In this document: piece by piece, positions 36,784-45,778 of the stretch
How the letters are laid out: every line of letters starts with the position of its first letter
Numbering within the stretch: position 1 is the first letter of the stretch
NCBI RefSeq assembly: GCF_014280935.1
Contig: NZ_JACLZI010000044.1
Coordinates: forward strand, 1 to 64,000
Direction: 5' to 3'
DNA length: 64,000 nucleotides
Source: Aquibacillus kalidii
GTDB taxonomy: Bacteria; Bacillota; Bacilli; Bacillales; Amphibacillaceae
Notes under the pieces: model-generated
The model's input: only the letters and a program-made list of their open reading frames with translations
The model's database searches: none
Told to the model about the DNA's origin: nothing
Translations under genes and position numbers: made by a program

Positions 36784-38016
36784 TTATACTTTTAGTTGGC
36801 TAATAGTTTCTTGTAATTTATCTTGTCCGCTTCTAATTTCATCCACAAAATTACGCAATTGTTCTGAAGTAGTAGCAACTTCTTCGATCCCAGCAGCAGA
36901 CTCTTGTGTTACCGAAGCTATATTTGTTATCGAGTCATTTATTGTTTTTGTATTATCTAAAACACCGTATAGGGAGTTGGATACTGTCTCAATCTCTTTC
37001 CCAATGTTATGGATAATCTTGTTTAGTTGATTAAAAGTGTCTCCAGTTGTTGCCACTTGATTTGAACCTTCTGTTACCGCTACATAACCTTGTTCTAACG
37101 CTTTGACTGCTACCTTAGATTCACTTTGAATCCCGTTTGCCGTACTAGTAATATCCGTAATTGACTTACTAACCTGCTCAGCTAGTTTTCTAACTTCATC
37201 AGCGACAACAGCAAATCCACGACCTTGCTCCCCTGCCCTAGCAGCCTCAATAGCAGCATTCAACGCTAAAAGGTTTGTCTGTTCTGCAATTTCCTGGATA
37301 ACCGTTACAAGTTGAGTAATTTTGACTGTCATATGATCAAGGCCTTGTACTTTTTCTAATGACTCTTTTATCGTAGTATCAATAATTTGCATCTTATCTA
37401 CAGACTGATTCATCAAACGTGTGCCTTCTTCCGTTATAGACAACATCGATTTAGATTCCTCTTTGATGTTTTCACCATTCATAACAACTTTCATGATTGT
37501 GTCTGTGAAATCTTGCATTATTTCCGTTAATGAGGAGGCGGCATCTGCTTGTTGATCTGCACCGCTAGATATTTCTCCCATCGTGTTAACTATTTGATTA
37601 CTTCCAGATTCTAAACGATCTGTTGTTTCTTGTAAATCACTACTTTGGTTTTTAATATGTTCTGTAATTGAAGTTAAAAAAGTCTTCATTCGTGTTTTAC
37701 GCGCTTCATAAGAAGTGATAAATTGATCTATTTCAACAAACTCTTTAAAATTCACTTTTGATTCTGTCATTACACTAGTATCATCACTAGATACCTCTCT
37801 AACTCGTATTGTTAGATTTTGCAGTTGATTACCTATTTTTCTTATGAAGAAGAAAGCTATACCAACACTGACAAGTATAGATACCCCAGGAATAACCCAC
37901 GTTAAAAGTGGTATATTATTTTCAGTCGGAAGCATGAATAAAGTAGCTAAAACACTAAGGCAATTCAAGATAATGACTGCAGCAAAACCAATCATTGCAT
38001 TTATTTTCAATCCCAT
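36784..38016 (-). CDS. Methyl-accepting chemotaxis protein with no extracellular sensor domain
   Basis: About 410 residues from the ATG at 38016 (AGGAGAG upstream). Two membrane segments in the first 60 residues are joined by only about ten residues outside, so there is no periplasmic-type sensor. A short linker and a long coiled-coil signalling domain follow, with the conserved hairpin tip [20 protein letters not shown] and [16 protein letters not shown]. It couples to CheA and CheW in receptor arrays and may sense a membrane or cytosolic state. One gene (yczE-like, opposite strand) separates it from a cheX-cheX-cheW-cheY operon, suggesting a shared function. Confidence 0.9.
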   Translation of the reverse strand: MGLKINAMIGFAAVIILNCLSVLATLFMLPTENNIPLLTWVIPGVSILVSVGIAFFFIRKIGNQLQNLTIRVREVSSDDTSVMTESKVNFKEFVEIDQFITSYEARKTRMKTFLTSITEHIKNQSSDLQETTDRLESGSNQIVNTMGEISSGADQQADAASSLTEIMQDFTDTIMKVVMNGENIKEESKSMLSITEEGTRLMNQSVDKMQIIDTTIKESLEKVQGLDHMTVKITQLVTVIQEIAEQTNLLALNAAIEAARAGEQGRGFAVVADEVRKLAEQVSKSITDITSTANGIQSESKVAVKALEQGYVAVTEGSNQVATTGDTFNQLNKIIHNIGKEIETVSNSLYGVLDNTKTINDSITNIASVTQESAAGIEEVATTSEQLRNFVDEIRSGQDKLQETISQLKV

Positions 38017-38160
38017 TTCTTTCTCTCCTATCCATAGATACATAGCACCTTTTCCTTAATCCAAAAACAAATTTAGAGCAAGGAACGCTAACTATTTTCT
38101 TTTATGTGTTAGTTTGATAACATAATTAACAGTGATTCTAGCAAAATAACAAACTAGGGC

Positions 38161-38793
38161 GTGAACATCTTGAGAAATACGAGTAAAGGTTTTCATTTTT
38201 ATATTATCGGAATTATTTTATTGACACTTGGAATAGCCTTAACGATCCTATCAAAATTAGGGGCCTCTCCGTTTGATGCACTACTTGTTGGTCTATACAG
38301 AACGTTTGGGCTCACTATTGGGAGCTGGGAGGTTGTAGTCGGATTAACAATGATTTTATGTAATGCATTAGCAGAGAAAAGACCTCCTGAATATATCGCA
38401 CTATTAACCTCACTTATTACCGGATTCGGTATCGATACATGGCTCTTTTTATTGCGCAACTTTTTAGAACCAACAAACATACTCCCTCAATATAGTTGCT
38501 TATTGCTTGGTATTATATTTACTGGAATTGGAGTTGCAACTTATCTACAGTCCTCTATCGCACCAAATCCCATGGACAGATCTATGCAAGTTATTTCTAA
38601 GTTCACTGGTTGGAGTGTAACGTATTCACGCGCGTTAATAAGTTTAATTCTAGTTATCTTAGCCTTCTTTTTTAGTGGTGCAATTGGCATTGGAACGATA
38701 ATAAATGCTCTTCTTAGTGGCGTACTTATTTCCTTATTTTTACCTTATTTAGAAAAAATAAGAATAAAGTCTCTTCACAAACAAACAACATAG
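38161..38793 (+). CDS. YczE/YyaS/YitT-family membrane protein
   Basis: 210 residues with five or six membrane segments. GIALTILSKLGASPFDALLVGL and GIGVATYLQSSIAPNPMDRSMQ are typical of the YczE/YyaS family, whose function is mostly unknown (YczE affects surfactin production in B. subtilis). The start is uncertain: GTG at 38161 has only a weak GGG upstream and a TTG three codons on is also possible. It is divergent from the chemoreceptor gene and convergent with cheY. Confidence 0.8.
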   Translation: MNILRNTSKGFHFYIIGIILLTLGIALTILSKLGASPFDALLVGLYRTFGLTIGSWEVVVGLTMILCNALAEKRPPEYIALLTSLITGFGIDTWLFLLRNFLEPTNILPQYSCLLLGIIFTGIGVATYLQSSIAPNPMDRSMQVISKFTGWSVTYSRALISLILVILAFFFSGAIGIGTIINALLSGVLISLFLPYLEKIRIKSLHKQTT

Positions 38794-38800
38794 TTGAAAA

Positions 38801-38828
38801 AAAGGAGAGCATTCTATTGCTCCCCTTT
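38801..38828 (-). terminator. Terminator of the cheX-cheX-cheW-cheY operon
   Basis: AAAGGAGAGCA and TGCTCCCCTTT pair at 10 of 11 positions with a 6-base loop. On the minus strand it runs into TTTTTTTC. Confidence 0.8.
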
Positions 38829-38838
38829 CCCCCTTACC

Positions 38839-39195
38839 TTAGAGCACTTTTGCTAATGCTTCCTTCACTCTTTCTTCCGTAAATGGTTTTACAATAAAGT
38901 CTTTCGCTCCTGCTTTTATTGCTTCGACAACCATTTGTTGCTGCCCCATAGCTGAACACATTACGATCGTCGCATTTGGATCGAAACTTTTTATTTCTTT
39001 TACAGCTTCAACACCGTTCATTTCAGGCATCGTTATATCCATTGATACCAAATCAGGCTTTAATTCTTTGTAAAGCTGAGCAGAAACTTGCCCATTTTCC
39101 GCTTCTCCAACAACTTCATGTCCTAAAGTAGTGAAAATATTTTTTAGTTGCATACGCATAAAAGCAGCATCATCTGTAACTAAAATTCTAGCCAT
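38839..39195 (-). CDS. cheY: Chemotaxis response regulator CheY
   Basis: 118 residues, a single receiver domain. The phosphorylated aspartate is Asp53 in LVSMDITMPEMNG; the acidic pair is in VTDDAAFMR, and the conserved lysine is in FIVKPF. The CSAMGQQQMV stretch is very like B. subtilis CheY. It binds the flagellar switch when phosphorylated. GGAGG precedes the ATG. Last gene of the operon, 25 bases after cheW. A second, classical cheY in the fla/che operon is likely elsewhere in the genome. Confidence 0.93.
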   Translation of the reverse strand: MARILVTDDAAFMRMQLKNIFTTLGHEVVGEAENGQVSAQLYKELKPDLVSMDITMPEMNGVEAVKEIKSFDPNATIVMCSAMGQQQMVVEAIKAGAKDFIVKPFTEERVKEALAKVL

Positions 39196-39219
39196 TCTAT
39201 TACCTCCAAAATTTACCTT

Positions 39220-39681
39220 CTAATCATTAACTACTTCTTTAACCTGTGAGATCTCTTGATTACTAAGAACTTGCTCTAAATTGAGAATAAGTAACAATCT
39301 CTCTTCTAATTTTGCAACGCCTTTTAAGTATTTAGAATCTACACCATTTACAGATTGAGGTGCTTCATCAATTACCGACGAATCAATGTCAATAACATCA
39401 GTTGCAGCATCTACAATTAATCCTACTTGAATATCATCAATACTAGCAATTAATATTCTCGTATTTTCTGTATGAACAGTCTCTCCCAGACCTAAGCGTG
39501 TCTTAAGATCGATGATTGGAGTAATCTGTCCTCTCATATTAATAATTCCTTTAATAAAGTCAGATGTTCTAGGCATCTCTACAATTTCTTGAAGCCTTTC
39601 TATAGAACGAATCTGCTCAATATTAGCACCGTATTCTTGAGTGTTTAGTTTAAAAATAATCGTCTTAGAAAAATGATCCAT
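39220..39681 (-). CDS. cheW: Chemotaxis coupling protein CheW
   Basis: 153 residues, one CheW domain with FKLNTQEYGANIEQIRSIER, FIKGIINMRGQITPIIDL and ILNLEQVL. It links receptors to the histidine kinase CheA. AGGAGAT precedes the ATG. It lies between cheX and cheY in the riboswitch-led operon; no cheA or cheV is in the window. Confidence 0.94.
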   Translation of the reverse strand: MDHFSKTIIFKLNTQEYGANIEQIRSIERLQEIVEMPRTSDFIKGIINMRGQITPIIDLKTRLGLGETVHTENTRILIASIDDIQVGLIVDAATDVIDIDSSVIDEAPQSVNGVDSKYLKGVAKLEERLLLILNLEQVLSNQEISQVKEVVND

Positions 39682-39707
39682 TACATGATCTCCTATTCTA
39701 CGTGATA

Positions 39708-40175
39708 TTATTGCTTGATTAGCAGACAGACGTCCAAGTCACCAATATTAGGGTAAGTAGCTTTTACTACTAGTGCCCTTTTAAACCCTGACAATTTGGC
39801 ATTACCTGTTAAAACGGTCGGATGTGTAATATCTGTTGTGATATTATTTTGTGCAATTTGTGTTGAAAGACTTCCTGCTAACATATTCCCTAACTCCCCA
39901 GAGAAAGACTCTAGCATTTCGTCTGATAAAGCCATACCGAACATCGCTTCACCAATCGAACTAAATAATTTATCATCACCTTTGATTATTAGTTCTCCTT
40001 TAATATCACCAGTAAATCCAATCAATACACCAAATTTAACTTCAAGTGGCGGTTCAACAAGATTGGGTGATCCTATTTGTGCTTCTATAGGTACTACCGT
40101 TTTTAACGCTTGGATAGTGCCGTTATAAATTTCTTTTATCACCGTATTAACGTTAAGTTCTTTCGTCGATGTCAA
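39708..40175 (-). CDS. cheX: CheX-type CheY-P phosphatase, second copy
   Basis: 155 residues of the CheC/CheX/FliY superfamily. One phosphatase motif is present, SFSGELGNMLAGS (Glu94 and Asn97), followed by the conserved HPTVLTG segment. A single motif fits CheX better than CheC, which has two. It should remove phosphate from CheY-P, shortening the signal. The start is TTG with GAGGAGG upstream. It is about 55 percent similar by eye to the copy next to it and separated from it by 131 bases. Confidence 0.85.
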   Translation of the reverse strand: MTSTKELNVNTVIKEIYNGTIQALKTVVPIEAQIGSPNLVEPPLEVKFGVLIGFTGDIKGELIIKGDDKLFSSIGEAMFGMALSDEMLESFSGELGNMLAGSLSTQIAQNNITTDITHPTVLTGNAKLSGFKRALVVKATYPNIGDLDVCLLIKQ

Positions 40176-40306
40176 TTTAGGGCCTCCTCATATTCATTCA
40201 ATCAATATTATTTGAACTACTTATCATATCGACAAATATCTACAAATGTTTACACTTTTTCACTAGATATTGTAGATTATTCAACCTATGTAATGGTTGA
40301 CAGTTA

Positions 40307-40765
40307 TTAATTAATCAATAGTCCAATATTCATTTGGCCCAAAGTTTTATAATTTACGTTAACTAACAGCGCTTTACTGAACCCAGATAGGGTAGATTCC
40401 CCTTTAATTAAAGTAGGGTGAGTAATATCTGTTTGAATATTATTTGATGCTAAATGCGTAGACAAGCTGCCTGCTAACATATTACCAAGTTCACCTGAGA
40501 ATGAATCTAACATTTCTTCAGGCAAAGTCATCCCATACATCGCTTCTCCAATAGAATTAAATAAAGATGGATTTGCTCGAATAATCAATTGCCCTTTAAT
40601 ATTTCCACTAAAACCTATTAGAACGCCATATTCAACTGCTAGCTGGTTATTAACTAAAGTAGGATCATCATAGCTATGTTCCAATGGCACAACAGATTTA
40701 ATGGAATGGATTGCTCCGTTAAATAATTCTTTTATTACTTTGTTAGAATCTCCAAAATCCCCCAA
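40307..40765 (-). CDS. cheX: CheX-type CheY-P phosphatase, first copy
   Basis: 152 residues, a paralogue of the following gene. The motif SFSGELGNMLAGS (Glu92 and Asn95) and TDITHPTLIKG are conserved. The start is TTG with AAAGGGG upstream. It is the first gene after a cyclic-di-GMP-I riboswitch and terminator (40888-41037), so its expression, and that of cheX, cheW and cheY downstream, should depend on c-di-GMP. CheX dimers act on CheY-P; two copies may form a heterodimer. Confidence 0.85.
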   Translation of the reverse strand: MGDFGDSNKVIKELFNGAIHSIKSVVPLEHSYDDPTLVNNQLAVEYGVLIGFSGNIKGQLIIRANPSLFNSIGEAMYGMTLPEEMLDSFSGELGNMLAGSLSTHLASNNIQTDITHPTLIKGESTLSGFSKALLVNVNYKTLGQMNIGLLIN

Positions 40766-40887
40766 TATTAAGCCCCTTTCTCTCTAAAGAAGATTAGGAA
40801 ACTTAACGATTGGAAAGCTAGCAACTATAGCATCCTTATTGAACTTATTTGTGAATCGATCCGGTAAATTTATGCTTGTTACACAAA

Positions 40888-40919
40888 AATGACCATTTCG
40901 ATTACCCGAAATAGTCATT
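40888..40919 (-). terminator. Expression-platform terminator of the c-di-GMP riboswitch
   Basis: AATGACCATTTCG and CGAAATAGTCATT pair at 12 of 13 positions with a 6-base loop; the minus strand continues TTTTTGTG. It lies about 30 bases after the aptamer and 120 bases before the first cheX. Confidence 0.9.
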
Positions 40920-40944
40920 AAAACTGTTGTAAAGTCAACAGAAT

Positions 40945-41037
40945 CAAAACTTTAATGGAGTAACCTGGCAATCATAGTCCACTAGACTTTAGACCCATAG
41001 CTTTGCGCCCTTCCCTTTCGAAAAGTTAGCCTTTTTT
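40945..41037 (-). ncRNA. Cyclic-di-GMP-I (GEMM-I) riboswitch aptamer
   Basis: On the minus strand the aptamer reads, in order: a GNRA-type hairpin CTTTTCGAAAGGGAAGG, GGCGCAAAGCTATGG, GGTCTAAAGTC, then GATTGCCAGGTTACTCC. These are the conserved GEMM-I elements (GCAAAGC with the GAAA tetraloop, CTAAAG, and the GCCAGGTT strand that closes the pocket). A terminator follows. It controls the cheX-cheX-cheW-cheY operon. Confidence 0.92.
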
Positions 41038-41064
41038 CACATATAATATTTGATTATTACATAA

Positions 41065-41093
41065 ATAATACCTAAGATTCTGACAAAATACAA
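41065..41093 (-). promoter_or_regulatory. Candidate promoter of the c-di-GMP-controlled chemotaxis operon
   Basis: On the minus strand TTGTAT (41088-41093), a 17-base spacer and TATTAT (41065-41070) form a plausible sigma-A promoter. The start point would be about 20 bases before the riboswitch aptamer. Confidence 0.5.
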
Positions 41094-41163
41094 CACATTT
41101 TAATATCAAAAGAGAATAAAACAGGTCTTTTTTACTAAAAGCATCATATTTTAAAAAAGAAAA

Positions 41164-41187
41164 GAGCCACCTAAAATTTGGTGACTC
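41164..41187 (-). terminator. Terminator after the siderophore-binding protein gene
   Basis: GAGCCACC and GGTGACTC pair at 7 of 8 positions with an 8-base loop; the minus-strand side continues TTTTCTTTTTT. Confidence 0.8.
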
Positions 41188-41200
41188 ATTTCTTTTTCAA

Positions 41201-42190
41201 TTATTCAATATTAGATGATACTTCATTTACCATTTCTGCTACAGAAATTAATCCGCCACCAGAAACATACCAGTACTCTGGGTTTAGATAAACGATATTA
41301 TCTTCAGTTGCTGCCTTCGTACCATTAACTAATTCATTATCTAATGTTTTTTCTGCTGAGTACTCACCGCCAACAATCTTGTTGCGATCAATTACAAATA
41401 GATAATCAGGGTCTTTTTCAGCAATATACTCAAAGCTGACATTTTGTCCGTGTGTCGCTACTTCAATTGTGTCATCTACTGGCGTAACACCAAACACATC
41501 ATGGATAATACCAAATCTAGATCCAGCTCCATACGCACTGATGCTACCATCATTAGTAAGGATAATCAGTCCATTTTTACCACTTTCGGATACTTTTCCT
41601 TTAAGCTCTTCAATAGATTCATCTATTGCAGCTAATTCTTTTTCCGCTTCTGCTTCTTTACCGAAGATTTCACCTATTAACGTAACGTTTTCTTTGAATG
41701 AATCCATGTATCTTGTAGTATCAACACCCATATAAATGGTTGGTGCTAATTCTTTCAAGTCATCGTACACTTCAGAAGTTCTTCCTGAAATAATAATTAA
41801 ATCCGGGTCAATTTCTGCAAGTTTTTCAAAGTCTGGTTCAAATAAAGTTCCTGCATTTTCATACTTTCCATCTTGATATTTTTCTAAATATGTTGGAAGA
41901 TTATCTTGTGGGATTGCTGTAACCTCTACACCTAATTTATCAAGAGTATCTAGTGTGCCATAGTCAAACACTACTACTTTTTCTGGATTTACTGGTACAG
42001 TAGTCTCTCCTAATTGGTGTGTCACCTCGATTTCTGTCGGCTCAGAAGAAGCCTCTTCCGATTCGCCACTCTCTGCGTTAGCAGCTTTATTATCCTCTTT
42101 TGAAGTTGAACTATCCTCTGCATCGTCACCACAAGCTGCAGCAAATAAAACTATAAATAGTAAAGATAAAAGTATTAATATCTTTTTCAT
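41201..42190 (-). CDS. yclQ: Iron-siderophore ABC transporter substrate-binding lipoprotein (YclQ-like)
   Basis: 329 residues. The lipoprotein signal ends at AAAC (Cys20), followed by a Ser/Glu-rich linker of about 40 residues and a class III periplasmic-binding fold (VVVFDYGTLDTLDKLG, DPDLIIISGRTSEVYDDL, EKDPDYLFVIDRN). It matches the YclQ/petrobactin-type branch. It captures ferric siderophore for the two permeases encoded upstream. Last gene of the four-gene unit, 184 bases after the ATPase gene. GAGGAG precedes the ATG. Confidence 0.88.
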   Translation of the reverse strand: MKKILILLSLLFIVLFAAACGDDAEDSSTSKEDNKAANAESGESEEASSEPTEIEVTHQLGETTVPVNPEKVVVFDYGTLDTLDKLGVEVTAIPQDNLPTYLEKYQDGKYENAGTLFEPDFEKLAEIDPDLIIISGRTSEVYDDLKELAPTIYMGVDTTRYMDSFKENVTLIGEIFGKEAEAEKELAAIDESIEELKGKVSESGKNGLIILTNDGSISAYGAGSRFGIIHDVFGVTPVDDTIEVATHGQNVSFEYIAEKDPDYLFVIDRNKIVGGEYSAEKTLDNELVNGTKAATEDNIVYLNPEYWYVSGGGLISVAEMVNEVSSNIE

Positions 42191-42374
42191 CTATGTGTCT
42201 CTCCTCTAATTATTATATTTATTATTTAAATGCTAGTTACCGAAAGAAAATGGTTCTTATTAGGAATACTGTCTCTGCTCATTACTTAATACTTGGGCCC
42301 AGCAAAAACTTAAATATCCTACTAGGGTTTACCATAATATTCTCGAAGATAACTATCATCATTTAAATCACAAC

Positions 42375-43133
42375 TTAAGAAAAGTATAGGCAAATTCTAC
42401 ATTGATCAATATCCTGGATTTGAATATCCATATCATATACTTCTCGTAGAACTTCCTTATTAATTATTTCATTTGTTGAACCTTTTTTAACAATTTTTCC
42501 ATTTTTCAGCGCTACGATATAATCAGAATATACAGAAGCAAAGTTTACATCATGAATTACGATAATAACCGTCTTCCCTAATTCATCAACAAGTCTACGT
42601 AGTACTTTCATAATTTGTACAGAATGCTTCATATCTAAGTTATTTAAAGGTTCATCCAACAGGATATAATCGGTATCTTGTGCTATTACCATTGCAATGT
42701 GTGCTCTCTGTTTTTGTCCACCACTAAGTTGATCGAGGAACTTATCCTGAATATCTTCTAATTCCATATAGGCAATAGCTTCTTCTATAAACTTCTTATC
42801 TTCTTTTGTTAGTCGGCCTTGTGAATAAGGAAATCTTCCAAAGCTAACTAACTCTTTAACGGTTAGACGGACATTGATATGATTAGCTTGTTTTAATATG
42901 GAAATCTTTTTAGCTAATTCACCACTTTTAGCAGTTGAAATTTCCTCGTCATCGATGATTACTTCACCATAGTCCTTTGCTATTAATCTACTTACAATGG
43001 ATAAAAGTGTACTTTTACCAGCTCCATTGGGACCAATAAATGAGGTAATCTTTCCCTTAGGAACACTGATCGATACGTTATCAACTACAGCTTGATTCCC
43101 GTACCTCTTCGTTATTTCCTTCACTTCTACCAT
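42375..43133 (-). CDS. yclP: Iron-siderophore ABC transporter ATP-binding protein (YclP-like)
   Basis: 252 residues. Walker A GPNGAGKST, signature LSGGQKQRAHIA, Walker B YILLDEPLNNLD and the H-loop VIHDVNFA are all present. The gene starts inside the last codons of the second permease gene, so translation is coupled. It powers the YclN/YclO permease pair. Confidence 0.9.
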   Translation of the reverse strand: MVEVKEITKRYGNQAVVDNVSISVPKGKITSFIGPNGAGKSTLLSIVSRLIAKDYGEVIIDDEEISTAKSGELAKKISILKQANHINVRLTVKELVSFGRFPYSQGRLTKEDKKFIEEAIAYMELEDIQDKFLDQLSGGQKQRAHIAMVIAQDTDYILLDEPLNNLDMKHSVQIMKVLRRLVDELGKTVIIVIHDVNFASVYSDYIVALKNGKIVKKGSTNEIINKEVLREVYDMDIQIQDIDQCRICLYFS

Positions 43134-44074
43134 GTTTTATTCTCCTTTAAAATCAGATATAAGAAATACGCTCCACCAACAAAATTAATAATGACACTTA
43201 ATGTTGTTGCAAACGAGAACACTCTATCTACAATTAATTGTCCACCTACTAAGGCAATAATGCTAATGAAAATTGATCCAAAGATCAGATAGTTATGGCG
43301 ATATGTTCTCAAAAACTCGTGAGCCACATTTGCCACCAGCAAACCAAGGAACATAATTGGACCTACCAAGGCTGTAGCGACAGATACTAGGATAGCAATG
43401 ATAATTAATAGTCGCTTTACTAAGTAATCATAATCAATCCCTAAATTAATAGCATTTTCTTTCCCGAGTGAAAGTACATCTAAGTATTTATAAAACCTCA
43501 TAAAATAAATGAGTACAATAACAATAATAATAATAGACAGGTATAAAATATCTGTATTCACATTGTTAAAACTGGCAAACATTCTATTTTGTATAATTGA
43601 AAATTCATTAGGATCAATTAACACTTGCATAAATGATGATAGACTTCCAAAAAATGTCCCAAATATTAAACCAATTAATAATAGAAAATAGATATTCTGG
43701 TGCTTACGAAACAAAATTTTGTATAACAAGAAAGCAAAACCAATCATTAATATTACTGAAATACCAAAATTCAAATTATGATTAGTTGCCGTGCTACTAG
43801 TTGATCCAAGTACAAAGATTATAAAGGTTTGTATCAATAAGTATAAAGAGTCTAGCCCGATTACACTTGGAGTTAGAATACGGTTATTCGTAATAGTTTG
43901 AAAGATAATAGTGGAAAGTGCAATCACTCCACCAGTTATGACAATTGCTAAAATTCGAGTACCCCGTCTTGGAAGGATATAGTCCCAATTACTTGTAATA
44001 CCTGAAAATAGATAAATAGATATAAGTATAATAGATATAATAGCTAGTAAAATAATTTTGATTTTATTACTCAT
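43127..44074 (-). CDS. yclO: Iron-siderophore ABC transporter permease (YclO-like)
   Basis: 315 residues, a FecCD-family permease with nine or ten membrane segments. The conserved GPIMFLGLLVANVAHE, which contacts the ATPase, is present. It overlaps both neighbours by about eight bases. Confidence 0.9.
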   Translation of the reverse strand: MSNKIKIILLAIISIILISIYLFSGITSNWDYILPRRGTRILAIVITGGVIALSTIIFQTITNNRILTPSVIGLDSLYLLIQTFIIFVLGSTSSTATNHNLNFGISVILMIGFAFLLYKILFRKHQNIYFLLLIGLIFGTFFGSLSSFMQVLIDPNEFSIIQNRMFASFNNVNTDILYLSIIIIVIVLIYFMRFYKYLDVLSLGKENAINLGIDYDYLVKRLLIIIAILVSVATALVGPIMFLGLLVANVAHEFLRTYRHNYLIFGSIFISIIALVGGQLIVDRVFSFATTLSVIINFVGGAYFLYLILKENKTW

Positions 44075-45017
44075 AGGATTTTCTCCTCATTACTAGGTAA
44101 AGAAAAATACCGCTCCCAATAACACCAACTGTTACGCCAATTGCAATCTCATATGGGTAGATAATAACACGCCCTAGAATATCACAAGCTAATACAAATA
44201 CAGCACCAAGCAAGGCCGTGTGAGGCAAACTATTTTTCAAATTATCCCCTTTATAAATTGTAACTATGTTAGGAATAATTAAGCCTAAAAACGGGATCAT
44301 TCCTACTGTTAAAATAACTACTGAAGTAATTAAAGCGACAATAACTAAGCCTATGTTCACTACTCGCTTATGATTCATACCTAAATTTGTTGAGAAGTCT
44401 TCTCCCATCCCGGCGATCGTAAACCTGTTTGCATATAAATAAGCAATTGCGACTAGTGGGATGCTTATATAAAGCATTTCATACCTGCCCTGCATGATTA
44501 AGGCAAAATTACCTTGTAACCACGCTGACATGTTTTGAATAAGATCATTTTTATAAGCAAAGAATGTTGTAACTGAACTGACAATGTTCCCAAACATCAG
44601 CCCAATCAACGGAATAAAAATAGGATCCTTGAACTTCACCTTATCTAATATTTTCATAAATACAAATGTACCAATTAGTGCAAATGTGAAGGCCACTAAC
44701 ATCTTTTGCATCGGTCCTGCTGTCGGAATGACCATTAATGCGAAGAGGATTCCGAATCTTGCTGAATCCATTGTTCCAGCTGTCGTCGGAGAAACAAATT
44801 TGTTTCGGCTTAATTGCTGCATGATTAAACCACATATACTCATACTCATCCCGGCGATGATAATACTTATTAATCTTGGAAAACGACTAATTAGTAAAAT
44901 CTCTTTTTGATCCTCAGATAACTGAAAAAGATCACTAGGTTTCAAATCGATAACACCAATAAATAACGATGCTATGGATAAGACGAATAGGATTAAGATT
45001 AGATACTTCTTTTTCAT
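44067..45017 (-). CDS. yclN: Iron-siderophore ABC transporter permease (YclN-like)
   Basis: About 316 residues from the ATG at 45017 (AGGA upstream); an ATG eight codons earlier has no ribosome-binding site. A FecCD-family permease with SMSICGLIMQQLSRNKFVSP and VGMIPFLGLIIPNI motifs. First gene of the yclN-O-P-Q-like operon. A near-perfect Fur box and a promoter lie 70-130 bases upstream, so the operon should be iron-repressed. Confidence 0.9.
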   Translation of the reverse strand: MKKKYLILILFVLSIASLFIGVIDLKPSDLFQLSEDQKEILLISRFPRLISIIIAGMSMSICGLIMQQLSRNKFVSPTTAGTMDSARFGILFALMVIPTAGPMQKMLVAFTFALIGTFVFMKILDKVKFKDPIFIPLIGLMFGNIVSSVTTFFAYKNDLIQNMSAWLQGNFALIMQGRYEMLYISIPLVAIAYLYANRFTIAGMGEDFSTNLGMNHKRVVNIGLVIVALITSVVILTVGMIPFLGLIIPNIVTIYKGDNLKNSLPHTALLGAVFVLACDILGRVIIYPYEIAIGVTVGVIGSGIFLYLVMRRKSYE

Positions 45018-45087
45018 TACTATATTCCTGAGCCTTCCCATTACAACTTTAGATGTAATTATATTTCTTATGCGAACAAAACAATAA

Positions 45088-45102
45088 TGATATTCATTAT
45101 CA
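45088..45102 (-). promoter_or_regulatory. Fur box upstream of the siderophore importer
   Basis: TGATATTCATTATCA matches the 7-1-7 Fur consensus TGATAATNATTATCA at 13 of 14 positions. It sits directly after the candidate -10 element at 45114-45119 on the minus strand. Confidence 0.9.
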
Positions 45103-45113
45103 ATTAGATTACT

Positions 45114-45144
45114 TTTATACTACCATTTTATTTATAACTGTCAA
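45114..45144 (-). promoter_or_regulatory. Candidate promoter of the siderophore importer operon
   Basis: On the minus strand a perfect TTGACA (45139-45144) is followed after 19 bases by TATAAA (45114-45119). The spacer is longer than ideal; the Fur box immediately downstream supports the placement. Confidence 0.5.
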
Positions 45145-45564
45145 CCACTGGTAATATATTTTAAAATTTTATAAACTTTTATGTGAATATTATTTTTTAT
45201 AATTAAGTTATGTACTTGAAAAAACTATCGATTAATAAGTTAGCTTCAGACGCTCACGAAAATATCTCACTTAACTTTTATGAGAAGCATGGTGAAATAG
45301 AGGCAATTTACATAGTTTATAGAGGGTAGTAGCGGTAATCCTTTTGTTTCGGAAGTCTATATTTCAGCCCTAACCAAAAGTGCATGTATTACTGCCTCCT
45401 ACCATCTCTACCAAATCAAACAAATGGTAGGAGTAATTGGTGTATAACTAATTGTAAAGTAAAAACTATTTGTAAATACCATAGTCTAGTTACGTACTAT
45501 CTATAAAATCACCAGTAAGAGTTTGAAACATTCCTCTACTCTAGAAGATGAGTGCTTAATCAGC

Positions 45565-45690
45565 GCTGCTTAAAAAACGCTCGCTTTCCGTGGGGAACGC
45601 TTCAGCTTCCTCGCTCGCAAAGAACACTCGCTGTGGGATCTTCAGACTGTTCCTTTCCCACAGGAGTCTCGCATTTTTCGCAGCTTAGTG
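45565..45690. repeat. Palindromic intergenic repeat, second subfamily
   Basis: GC-rich core with GCTCGCTTTCCGTGGGGA, TTCAGCTTCCTCGCTCGC and CTTTCCCACAGGAGTCTCGC. The ends GCTGCTTAAAAAACG and the complement of CATTTTTCGCAGC form an imperfect inverted repeat. Related to, but distinct from, the copy at 45779-45965. Confidence 0.75.
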
Positions 45691-45778
45691 AGGCTTTCTT
45701 TACGAGAAAGAATGAATAACTAGTAAGTAATAATTCTATAAAATAAATCATCCCATATGACTAGGAAATCTACTTAAG

